From Rhodopseudomonas boonkerdii (GTDB lineage: Bacteria; Pseudomonadota; Alphaproteobacteria; Rhizobiales; Xanthobacteraceae), in NCBI RefSeq assembly GCF_021184025.1, contig NZ_CP036537.1:4030001-4094000 (forward strand): 64,000 nucleotides of DNA, in the 5' to 3' direction. The notes beneath the pieces were generated by a model. It saw nothing but the letters and a program-made list of their open reading frames with translations. It was not told the origin of the DNA and did not search any database. Of this stretch, positions 1 to 6,718 are shown in pieces. The translations under genes were made by a program, and so were the position numbers. The first letter of the stretch is position 1; each line of letters begins with the position of its first letter.

Positions 1-198
1 CTTACGTCGCTCGGTGGCATCGTCGACGCTCTGCATCGCCAGCAGCGCATCGATGCTGTTGGCAGCGCGCGGAGCCGCGGCCGGGCGCGTATCGGCGGCC
101 GGGGCGGCATCGGGCAGCGAAAAGGTACTCGACCCCGTCTTCTTCGTGCCCGAGGAAGAAGTTCCAAGCGTGGTGCCGTTGGGTCCGTAAATGCGCAT
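1..198 (-). CDS. fliX: Flagellar assembly regulator FliX (N-terminal part)
   Basis: Only the first 66 codons are in the window; the gene runs off the left edge. The start MRIYGPNGTTLG matches how FliX proteins of Bradyrhizobium and relatives begin, and is followed by a Ser/Ala/Pro-rich linker and then NSIDALLAMQSVDDATERRK, the beginning of the conserved FliX core. In Caulobacter FliX works with the sigma-54 activator FlbD to couple flagellar assembly to late gene expression. An in-frame upstream ATG exists at 270, but the conserved N-terminus supports 198. It is divergent from flgI, as in Caulobacter. Confidence 0.8.
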   Translation of the reverse strand, partial: MRIYGPNGTTLGTSSSGTKKTGSSTFSLPDAAPAADTRPAAAPRAANSIDALLAMQSVDDATERRK

Positions 199-286
199 CG
201 GCAGGTCCAGCGAAATGGCGGCCATCGGTCCGCCGGTGGCCACTCCCCGTCCCTGCGACATCTTCGCCGGAGCTGGCGGCCCTGTC

Positions 287-301
287 TGCAACCTCGCGCC
301 T
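287..301 (-). promoter_or_regulatory. Possible sigma-54 promoter for fliX
   Basis: On the minus strand the bases read AGGCGCGAGGTTGCA. This fits the -24/-12 pattern TGGCACG-N4-TTGCA with two mismatches and correct GG-to-GC spacing. It lies about 90 nt before the fliX start. Weak on its own, but it sits back to back with a similar site for flgI. Confidence 0.4.
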
Positions 302-434
302 TATGGTTAATCAAACGTAAACAACCCGGCAAAAAGTGCCGCGGGCGGCAGTTTCGACTCGCCCTGTCGCGAAACGGAACTCGTTGAAAATAAAAATATG
401 AAGTAATATCAAACAGATAAATAAATCTCCATGC

Positions 435-450
435 TGGCACGGTCCTCGCA
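435..450 (+). promoter_or_regulatory. Probable sigma-54 promoter for flgI
   Basis: TGGCACGGTCCTCGCA matches the -24/-12 consensus TGGCACG-N4-TTGCA with one mismatch (TCGC for TTGC) and exact spacing. It follows an AT-rich stretch (about 383-430) in an otherwise GC-rich region, which could hold an activator or IHF site. The flgI start is 69 nt downstream. The 320-base gap between fliX and flgI holds no other feature I can support. Confidence 0.55.
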
Positions 451-518
451 ACGTGATAGCCGGACATCGTCATGGGAGTGGCTGATGGTCCGAGCCTAGA
501 CCTCGCGGGGAGCAGCGG

Positions 519-1643
519 ATGTCGAGCCTGACTTCGATCCGATTCTATCAGACGGCCTGCGCGGCCCTGTGTGCGCTGGTGCTGTCGATGGTCTCGGCGC
601 ATGCCACGTCGCGGATCAAGGATCTCGCCAATATCGAGGGCGTGCGGCAGAACCAGCTGATCGGCTACGGCCTCGTGGTCGGCCTCAACGGTACCGGCGA
701 CACCCTCAACAACATCCCCTTCACCCGGCAGTCCCTGCAGGCGATGCTGGAACGCATGGGCGTCAATATCCGCGGCCAGACGCTGCGGACGGGCAACGTC
801 GCCGCGGTGATGGTCACTGGCAACCTGCCCGCTTTCGGCACCCAGGGAACGCGGATGGACGTCACCGTCTCCGCCCTCGGCGACGCCAAGAATCTCACCG
901 GCGGCACCCTGCTCGTCACCCCCCTGCTCGGCGCTGACGGCAATGTCTACGCGGTCGCCCAGGGCTCGCTCGCCATCAACGGCTTCGCCGCGGAAGGCGC
1001 CGCCGCCAGCATCACCCGCGGCGTGCCCACGGTCGGCCGCATCGCCAATGGCGCCATCATCGAGCGCGAGATCGAATTCGCGCTGAACCGGCTGCCCAAT
1101 GTCCGCCTGGCGCTGCGCAATCCCGATTTCACCACCGCCAAGCGCATCGCCGCCGCGGTGAACGACTTCCTCGGCAGCAAGACCGCCGAGCCGCTCGATC
1201 CCTCCACCGTACAGATGTCGATACCGGCGGAGTTCAAGGGCAATGTCGTCGCGCTGCTCACCGAGATCGAACAGCTTCAGGTCGAGCCGGATCTGGCCGC
1301 CAAGATCATCATCGACGAACGTTCCGGCATCATCGTGATGGGCCGTGACGTTCGGGTCGCCACCGTCGCCGTTGCGCAAGGCAACCTGACGGTGACGATC
1401 TCCGAAAGCCTCAATGTCAGCCAGCCCGCACCGTTCTCCAATGGCCGCACGGTAACGGCGCCGTCGACCAGGGTCGGCGTCACCGAGGACGGCAAGAAAT
1501 TCGCCATCGTCAAAGATGGCGTATCGCTGCAGCAGCTCGTTGACGGTCTCAACGGTCTCGGCATCGGTCCGCGCGACCTGATCGGCATCCTGCAGGCAAT
1601 CAAGGCCGCCGGCGCGATCCAGGCCGATATCGAGGTGATGTGA
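519..1643 (+). CDS. flgI: Flagellar P-ring protein FlgI
   Basis: The 374-residue length is usual for FlgI. Residues 1-29 form a Sec signal peptide ending in VSAHA; the mature part opens with TSRIKDLANIEGVRQNQLIGYG, the conserved P-ring start, followed by GLVVGLNGTGD. FlgI assembles in the periplasm around the distal rod to make the peptidoglycan-level bushing of the basal body. Its stop codon overlaps the next start (TGATG at 1641-1645), so the two genes are translationally coupled. Confidence 0.96.
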   Translation: MSSLTSIRFYQTACAALCALVLSMVSAHATSRIKDLANIEGVRQNQLIGYGLVVGLNGTGDTLNNIPFTRQSLQAMLERMGVNIRGQTLRTGNVAAVMVTGNLPAFGTQGTRMDVTVSALGDAKNLTGGTLLVTPLLGADGNVYAVAQGSLAINGFAAEGAAASITRGVPTVGRIANGAIIEREIEFALNRLPNVRLALRNPDFTTAKRIAAAVNDFLGSKTAEPLDPSTVQMSIPAEFKGNVVALLTEIEQLQVEPDLAAKIIIDERSGIIVMGRDVRVATVAVAQGNLTVTISESLNVSQPAPFSNGRTVTAPSTRVGVTEDGKKFAIVKDGVSLQQLVDGLNGLGIGPRDLIGILQAIKAAGAIQADIEVM

Positions 1644-1990
1644 TGTACGGCATCAACGCAGCCGCGGCGTATCAGGCCAAACATCCCACCATCAATGGTC
1701 GCCCCGATCAGACGCTGATCGACGCGATGCAGAAGGTTTCGCCGCAGGCGCAGGCGAAGACGCACAAGCAGGCGGAAGATTTCGAGGCGATGTTCCTCAA
1801 TACGATGTTTGCGCAGATGACCGCGGGCATCAAGGGCGACGGTCCGTTCGGCGAAACCACCGGCACCGGCGTCTGGCGCTCGATGCTGACCGACGAATAT
1901 TCGAAATCCTTCGCCAAGGCCGGCGGCGTCGGCATCTCCAACGAAGTGTTTCGCTCCCTTATCATCCAGCAGGCCAAGGCATCCAACTAG
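1643..1990 (+). CDS. flgJ: Rod-binding protein (FlgJ N-terminal domain only)
   Basis: This 115-residue protein carries the rod-binding domain: QAEDFEAMFLNTMFAQM near residues 44-60 and the FGETTGTGVWRSMLTDEYSK stretch. The C-terminal muramidase domain of enteric FlgJ is absent, which is normal in alphaproteobacteria, where a separate lytic enzyme opens the wall for the rod. The ATG at 1643 overlaps the flgI stop by one base; a GTG at 1640 is in frame but less likely. It probably acts as a rod cap or rod-assembly factor in the periplasm. Confidence 0.85.
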   Translation: MYGINAAAAYQAKHPTINGRPDQTLIDAMQKVSPQAQAKTHKQAEDFEAMFLNTMFAQMTAGIKGDGPFGETTGTGVWRSMLTDEYSKSFAKAGGVGISNEVFRSLIIQQAKASN

Positions 1991-2035
1991 TTGGCCGCCA
2001 GCTAACTCCTCCAACGCACCGCAGAGGATACCCCC

Positions 2036-2527
2036 ATGAACCACGCATTGCGCCAGCAAGCCGCTCCCGTCGCTCCCCGCGCCGTCGCAACGCCGGGCGA
2101 AGCACGCCAGCTCGCAGACAGCTTGATGAAGGTGATGAACGATCTCCTCGCCATCATCGAGCAGGAGACCGCGCTGGTTCGCGCCGGCCACATCCGCGAG
2201 GCGATCGCGCTCGAGCCGTCGAAGGCGGATATCTCAAAACGCTACATCACCATGATCTCGCTGCTCAAGATCAGCCAGGCCTATCTCGCCAGCACGACGC
2301 CGGATCTGCTGCAGGCACTGCGCAAGCATCACGACGTTTTCCGTGCGATGTTGCAGGTCAATCTCACCGTGCTCGCAACGGCACATGCGGTGTCCGAGGG
2401 CATCGTGCGCGGTGTCAATGCTGAGATGCAGCGCCGCAACATTCCCCAGACTTACACCGCCGCCGGCCGACAGGCCCAACCTGGCCGCGCCAACATGACC
2501 CCTCTCGTGATGAGCCGTTCGCTCTAG
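2036..2527 (+). CDS. FlgN-like flagellar protein
   Basis: A 163-residue, mostly helical protein 45 nt behind flgJ, so probably in the flgI operon. Its first half (LADSLMKVMNDLLAIIEQE, then ALVRAGHIREAIALEPSKADIS) resembles the FlgN/FlgK-chaperone family, in which long helices bind the C-termini of hook-associated proteins. The tail from about residue 140 is basic and disordered. If correct, it would escort FlgK and FlgL, encoded 8 kb away in this window. Family membership is inferred from pattern and context, not from a search. Confidence 0.6.
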   Translation: MNHALRQQAAPVAPRAVATPGEARQLADSLMKVMNDLLAIIEQETALVRAGHIREAIALEPSKADISKRYITMISLLKISQAYLASTTPDLLQALRKHHDVFRAMLQVNLTVLATAHAVSEGIVRGVNAEMQRRNIPQTYTAAGRQAQPGRANMTPLVMSRSL

Positions 2528-2537
2528 AATACTCTCG

Positions 2538-2712
2538 ACCTTGATAGAACCGTGTCCCAGGCGCGCTGCAGCGTCGAGCGATGTGGAGCATCGCCGACAA
2601 CGCTGCTGCGCAGAACCGGGACCGTACTAAGCTCGGAGTTTGTTACGGTCCCGGCTCTGCGAGGCGGCATAAAGAGTGCCGCATCGCGTCCGGGACACGT
2701 TTCCATCAAGGT
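2538..2712. repeat. Palindromic element with terminal inverted repeats, copy 1
   Basis: About 175 bp. The left end reads TTGATAGAACCGTGTCCC and the right end is its near-perfect inverse (GGGACACG, then TTTCCATCAA), extended outward by ACCT/AGGT. Internal inverted arms include CAGAACCGGGACCGT and ACGGTCCCGGCTCTG. A second copy lies at 6524-6652 in the opposite orientation. No coding capacity is evident. It fills most of the gap between the flgN-like and flaG-like genes. Confidence 0.7.
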
Positions 2713-2777
2713 AGATATGACTCTAGGTCATGTCCGAGCATCGCTCGTCTTTGAATCAAATCATCGGTTGGACGTAA

Positions 2778-2801
2778 GCACCGAATTCACGCGTTCGGTG
2801 C
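2778..2801. other. Stem-loop upstream of the flaG-like gene
   Basis: GCACCGAA and TTCGGTGC form a perfect 8-bp stem around an 8-nt loop. It lies about 58 nt before the flaG-like start codon. Role unknown; it could be a leader structure or a factor-binding palindrome. Confidence 0.4.
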
Positions 2802-2858
2802 ATTATCATCTGTTGGGAAAGGGGTCGGGAAAGCATCGGTGGAGCCAGGAGGGCTACC

Positions 2859-3245
2859 ATGAGTACCGACTACATGATCAAACCGGTGGGGGCACTGGTT
2901 GTGGCGCCGATTGCACGACCCGCACCAGAAGCGGTGCGCGAAGCCGTGCCGACCCAATTGCCGCCGGACAAGACCGTCACCGCGGCCCCCGGCGTCTCGC
3001 AGGTCAATATCTCCCCGGCCAACTACCAGCAGGTGGACAGCGATCGCATTTCCAAAGGGGTGATTATCGACCGGGATGCCAAGGAGATCGTCTTCGTCTC
3101 GGTGGACAAGAAGACCAATCAGATCATCAATCAATATCCGGAAGCGAGCCGGCTGCGAACGCACGCCTATCTGCGCGCGATGGACGCTGCTAAGCAGGAT
3201 GCGAAGCTCTACGAGCGCAGGATCGAGACCGACCGCAACGCCTGA
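2859..3245 (+). CDS. FlaG-like flagellar protein
   Basis: 128 residues with a good ribosome site (CAGGAGG) before the ATG. The N-terminal half is Pro/Ala-rich and probably disordered. The C-terminal half (KEIVFVSVDKKTNQIINQYP, about residues 72-91) resembles the FlaG fold, where a beta-hairpin carries the motif V-D-x-x-T-x-x-x-I-x-Q-x-P. FlaG-type proteins affect filament length. The gene converges on the unknown minus-strand gene with a gap of only 3 nt. Confidence 0.55.
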   Translation: MSTDYMIKPVGALVVAPIARPAPEAVREAVPTQLPPDKTVTAAPGVSQVNISPANYQQVDSDRISKGVIIDRDAKEIVFVSVDKKTNQIINQYPEASRLRTHAYLRAMDAAKQDAKLYERRIETDRNA

Positions 3246-3248
3246 GCG

Positions 3249-3608
3249 TCAGACATCGCGCTTCGCGTAAGCCGTATCGAGATAAGTGCTGCCGGTGGCC
3301 GCATCGGTGACGACATTCTTGATCGTCGCCTTGTTGTTCGCCGTCATCTGGAACTTGGTATCGCCGACACGGAAGGCATTGTCCTTGATCAGCACCTGCT
3401 GATACTTCACCGTTCCTTCGCTCTGATACTTCACCTGAGCACGGAAACCGTTGACCTGCGAGACGGCGATCTCGAACTTCTTGCCGTTGGCGTAAGTGCC
3501 TTTCCAGCTCCCCTCATAGAGGGTCGGATCCACCGCGACATATTTGCCTGCCGTGATCGGCGTGGTCGTCTTCGCTGCGGTGGAGAGGATGCTCAGAACG
3601 TCGGCCAT
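3249..3608 (-). CDS. Unknown small protein of the flagellar cluster
   Basis: 119 residues, no signal peptide. The sequence is rich in Lys, Thr, Val and Tyr and looks like an all-beta domain (repeated short strands such as GKKFEIAVSQVNGF, AQVKYQSEG, KFQMTANN). The start ATG at 3608 has GAGG just upstream. It follows flaF by 70 nt on the same strand, so it may belong to the flbT-flaF unit. I do not recognise a family. A lipocalin-like or filament-associated role would be a guess. Confidence 0.6.
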   Translation of the reverse strand: MADVLSILSTAAKTTTPITAGKYVAVDPTLYEGSWKGTYANGKKFEIAVSQVNGFRAQVKYQSEGTVKYQQVLIKDNAFRVGDTKFQMTANNKATIKNVVTDAATGSTYLDTAYAKRDV

Positions 3609-3678
3609 ATCTGCCTCATCTGCCCGACGTCGAATCGCCGCGCTTCCGCATTACGCAACGCCGCACGTTAATTGATCG

Positions 3679-4044
3679 TTACGGGCGCCCGGACAGGCCG
3701 GCGGCGATGTTGCGATTGATATCGATCAGCGCCTGAAGATGCTCGACCTGACGAATCTGCTGCAACGCCGCACACTGCGTCATCACGAAGATACCGATAT
3801 TGGCGATGTTCTGTCGGATCTCGATCTTTTCCGGGTTCTGGTCATTCATGGCATCGCCAACAAAGATCGACCAGAGCTTGCGATTGAACAAGAGCGCCTC
3901 GTCGAGGCCGGCGTCGGTGGTAGACCAATTGGCGACCACGTCCTGCAGCTTGCGTGCAGCCTTCAGAAGAGCCTGGGCTTCGATATCTCGCGGTGATGCC
4001 GTGGTTTGAGCCGTACGCGCGTAAGCCTGGGCACCGGTCGACAT
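3679..4044 (-). CDS. flaF: Flagellar biosynthesis regulator FlaF
   Basis: 121 residues matching FlaF: AYARTAQTTASPRDIEAQALLKAARKL at the N-terminus, the conserved ALLFNRKLWSIFVGDAM block (about residues 50-66), and the C-terminal helix EHLQALIDINRNIAAGL. In Caulobacter FlaF is needed for flagellin synthesis and opposes FlbT. It lies 3 nt after flbT on the same strand, a standard alphaproteobacterial pair immediately downstream of flagellin genes. Confidence 0.92.
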   Translation of the reverse strand: MSTGAQAYARTAQTTASPRDIEAQALLKAARKLQDVVANWSTTDAGLDEALLFNRKLWSIFVGDAMNDQNPEKIEIRQNIANIGIFVMTQCAALQQIRQVEHLQALIDINRNIAAGLSGRP

Positions 4045-4047
4045 GCA

Positions 4048-4425
4048 CTACCTCAACAGCTCTTCTTCCCGCTTGATCAGCGGACGCAATTCCCTGAGTG
4101 CTTTGTAGAGTTGGCCACTTAAGATTAGCTTACTAATCTCGCCGATCGGATCGCGGTAGCTCGGCACTGCTTCGATCAGATCCTTGATGAAACCGAGATA
4201 GAGTTCCTGATAGGCGGGTATGTCGTTCTCCAGATACATCATCTGAACGCAGAGATAGATGCGCTTCACCGGCGTATTTGCGGTCTCAGCGGTCAGGATA
4301 TCCTTCTCGCGCAGGATCGGCGCATCGCCATCGATCAGGAATGCCGTACGCGTCTCGGAATTCGTGATGACGCTTTGCCCGATGATGATTCGCTCGCCGG
4401 GTTTCAACTCGACTCGCAATGGCAT
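4048..4425 (-). CDS. flbT: Flagellin mRNA regulator FlbT
   Basis: 125 residues starting MPLRVELKPGERIIIGQSVI, the typical FlbT opening. An in-frame start further upstream (4449) is less likely because a strong GAGGAGG ribosome site precedes 4425. FlbT binds the leader of flagellin mRNA in Caulobacter and promotes its decay until the hook is complete. The adjacent flagellin genes carry matching leader hairpins (see 6229-6242 and 8325-8339), which are natural candidates for its target. Confidence 0.93.
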   Translation of the reverse strand: MPLRVELKPGERIIIGQSVITNSETRTAFLIDGDAPILREKDILTAETANTPVKRIYLCVQMMYLENDIPAYQELYLGFIKDLIEAVPSYRDPIGEISKLILSGQLYKALRELRPLIKREEELLR

Positions 4426-4547
4426 TAGTGCCTCCTCTGGTGGCCCCACGCGGGAGCTGGAAAATACGACGGCTTGGCCTTTAATACCACCCAGCCATGA
4501 ATGCGCGTCCGGCCGCTCGGCGCTCAGGATCGATCCCCCAGGCTACG

Positions 4548-4575
4548 AAAAACGGCGGGGTCCCCCCCGCCGTTA
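4548..4575 (-). terminator. Rho-independent terminator of the first flagellin gene
   Basis: On the minus strand AACGGCGGG pairs with CCCGCCGTT and is followed by TTTTT. It lies about 25 nt past the flagellin stop codon. An almost identical hairpin ends the second flagellin gene (6664-6691). Confidence 0.85.
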
Positions 4576-4599
4576 AAATATTCGCCCGCTGCATCAGAC

Positions 4600-6198
4600 T
4601 TACTGGAGCAGCTTGAGCACACTCTGCTGCGACTGGTTGGCGAGTGCCAGTGCCGATACCGCGATCGACTGGCGGGTCGACAGCGCCTGGCTGTTGGCCG
4701 CCTCCTCATTGGTGTCGGCGAGCGTCAGGTTGGACGAACCGGTCTGCAGCACGTTGATCAGGTTCTTGGCGAATTCCTGACGGATCTGCACGATCGAGAG
4801 ATTCGAACCCAGGGCCGACGCCTGTGAGCGCAGGATCGAGCTCGCAACATTGAGTGACGAGAGCGTGGTGTTCGCCGAGGTGTTGTCCAGGAAGTCCGAA
4901 CCTGAGCTGAGCTTGCCGAGGCCGAGGCCAGCCGGCGTCAGCGTGGTGCCCTGGATGTTGAGCGTCGACTTCCCGGTCTCATTGAACACCAGCTTGAGCT
5001 GATCGCCACCAAGCAGGTTGATGCCGTTGAACGAGGCGTCCTGCGACGTCGTGGTGATCTGATCGATGATGTTGTTGTATTGCGCAATCAGATTGGCACG
5101 CGAGGTCTGCGAGGCAAAATTCTGTACCGGATCGGTCGCCGTAAGACCGCTGAAGAGTTCACCCGGCGCAGCGGCGGTGCCGCCGATGGCGCCGATCTTC
5201 GAGGATGCAGCGTCGTTGGACGTGGTGATCGTAATGAAGCCTTTCGGATCGATCACGGCCTGGAGGTTGTTCGGCGCCAATGCAGCATTGAGCTGCGCCA
5301 GCGTGGAGACCTGACCGGCCGCCTTGCCGAAAGTGATGTTAGTCGGGATGCTCGACGAATTGGTCGCGGCGATCGTCAGCGTGAGCGACGGCGGGCCACC
5401 GAGTGCGGTCGGGCCTTCGGCGCGCTTCTGCTTGACGGACGTGCCAAGCCCCAATGAAGCCAGGGCAGAAGTATTCGAGCTCTGGATGTCCAGATCCTCC
5501 GTCACGCCAGTGTTCAGCGTGATAGCACCCGTCGCACCAATCGAGGATGCCGGCGTGCCACCCGACAACGCGTCGATCTTCGCCAGCAACGTGGAGACAT
5601 CGTCGGTGATGTTGATTTCATTCGGGCCCGCCGCGCCGGAAGCGCGGAACGTCAGGCTCTTGCCGTTGACCGTAATGGTATCGTTTACGGCAAAGCTGGT
5701 CCCGATCGAATCGGTATTGGCCCCGCCCGAAAGTATGGTGGCCCCGGTGATCGGGGTCGCGACCGTCAGCTTGCTGTTTGCAGGGGTTCCCAAGAATGTC
5801 GCGTTGGCCGGATCTGGTGTTCCGAGCAGATTATCCGCGGTCGCACCGGGGTTGATCGGCGTCGTTATTGTGGACTTGCTGTCATAGCCGACCGGAATCT
5901 GAAGCGCCTGATTGGCGATGGACTTGGCGGTATCCACCAGCTTCTGCAGCGAGGTGATGCCGGTATTGGCCGCCTGCAGCACCTGTACGCCGTTGCCGAT
6001 GCCGTCGAGAAGATTGTTGATGTCGCCGGCGCGGCTATCGAGGCCTGCTGCCGTGAAGAAATTGGTGGGATTGTCGAGGGCCGTATTGACCTTCTTGCCG
6101 GTCGCGAGACGGTTCTGCGTGGTCGACAGGAGATCCGCCGTCGATTGCAGCGACAGCAGGTTCTGGCGAACCGAGGCCGATAGAACGATGCCTGACAT
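4600..6198 (-). CDS. fliC: Flagellin, copy 1
   Basis: 532 residues. The N-terminal D0/D1 region (SASVRQNLLSLQSTADLLS, then RLATGKKVNTALDNP) and the C-terminal helices (TRQSIAVSALALANQSQQSV, ending LLQ) are standard flagellin; the central 300 or so residues are Thr/Ser/Ala-rich and variable. Exported by the flagellar type III system to form the filament. The first 100 residues are almost the same as in the neighbouring copy, whereas the centre differs strongly, so this is a tandem duplication with a diverged surface domain. It has its own terminator. Confidence 0.97.
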   Translation of the reverse strand: MSGIVLSASVRQNLLSLQSTADLLSTTQNRLATGKKVNTALDNPTNFFTAAGLDSRAGDINNLLDGIGNGVQVLQAANTGITSLQKLVDTAKSIANQALQIPVGYDSKSTITTPINPGATADNLLGTPDPANATFLGTPANSKLTVATPITGATILSGGANTDSIGTSFAVNDTITVNGKSLTFRASGAAGPNEINITDDVSTLLAKIDALSGGTPASSIGATGAITLNTGVTEDLDIQSSNTSALASLGLGTSVKQKRAEGPTALGGPPSLTLTIAATNSSSIPTNITFGKAAGQVSTLAQLNAALAPNNLQAVIDPKGFITITTSNDAASSKIGAIGGTAAAPGELFSGLTATDPVQNFASQTSRANLIAQYNNIIDQITTTSQDASFNGINLLGGDQLKLVFNETGKSTLNIQGTTLTPAGLGLGKLSSGSDFLDNTSANTTLSSLNVASSILRSQASALGSNLSIVQIRQEFAKNLINVLQTGSSNLTLADTNEEAANSQALSTRQSIAVSALALANQSQQSVLKLLQ

Positions 6199-6228
6199 GT
6201 GGAAACCTTTTCCTGTTCCCTGCGCAGA

Positions 6229-6242
6229 CGACCTTCGGGTCG
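6229..6242 (-). promoter_or_regulatory. Leader hairpin of flagellin copy 1
   Basis: In the mRNA sense CGACC-CGAA-GGTCG forms a 5-bp stem 31 nt before the start codon. The same structure, with loop AAGAA, occurs 32 nt before the other flagellin start. The shared core GAAGGTCGTC suggests a common protein or RNA target, possibly FlbT. Confidence 0.5.
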
Positions 6243-6412
6243 CACAAGCGCTTGGTGCATCTGACGAGGCCTTCCTCGCCGCGACGCTGCCGGTTGAATT
6301 TGACGCCCTTCTGGAAGAGGAATCTCGGTTCGCCTAACGACGATGTCCGGATTAACGCGGCCGATTCTCGACCTACCTGCTTCCTAAACAGGACCGATTA
6401 TGCGGCCGTACA

Positions 6413-6425
6413 CCTTAAATTAAGG
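6413..6425. other. AT-rich palindrome upstream of flagellin copy 1
   Basis: CCTTAA-A-TTAAGG is a perfect 6-bp inverted repeat with a single central base, about 215 nt before the start codon, followed by GTTAAC. It could be an operator. No sigma-54 core was found in this upstream region. Confidence 0.3.
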
Positions 6426-6470
6426 TTAACATCGTCTTAAGAGCTTGCCGGAGGCTTGCAGCGACGCGCA

Positions 6471-6500
6471 AAAAGGCCCGGAAACGGAGGTTTCCGGGCC
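6471..6500 (-). terminator. Second terminator-like hairpin downstream of flagellin copy 2
   Basis: GGCCCGGAAAC pairs perfectly with GTTTCCGGGCC across a 4-nt loop, with a T-run on the minus strand. It lies beyond the palindromic repeat at 6524-6652, so transcripts passing the first terminator of flagellin copy 2 would meet this one. Confidence 0.65.
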
Positions 6501-6523
6501 AGAGGCGTTGTCGGCTGTGTCGC

Positions 6524-6652
6524 AATCGTGTCCCGGATGCGATGCGGCATTCTTATGCCGCTTCGCAGAGCCGGGACCGCCAAAAGCCAAGCCGGATACG
6601 GTCGCGTTCTGCGATGCAGCGCAAAGAGCGCTGCAGCGCGCCCGGGACAAGA
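6524..6652. repeat. Palindromic element with terminal inverted repeats, copy 2
   Basis: Starts CGTGTCCCGGATGCGATG and ends in CCCGGGACAAG. It aligns with the reverse complement of the element at 2538-2712: the blocks GCGATGCGGCA, CGCAGAGCCGGGACCG and GCTGCAGCGCGC are shared in the same order. It is shorter in the middle and has lost part of the outer repeat. It lies between two terminators. Confidence 0.65.
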
Positions 6653-6663
6653 TCGACAAACGC

Positions 6664-6691
6664 AAAAACGGCGGGGTTTCCCCCGCCGTTT
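6664..6691 (-). terminator. Rho-independent terminator of flagellin copy 2
   Basis: AACGGCGGGG and CCCCGCCGTT form a stem around a short loop, with TTTTT on the minus strand, 28 nt after the stop codon of the second flagellin. Confidence 0.85.
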
Positions 6692-6718
6692 CCTAGGATG
6701 GTCGTCAGTCTGTTCCGA

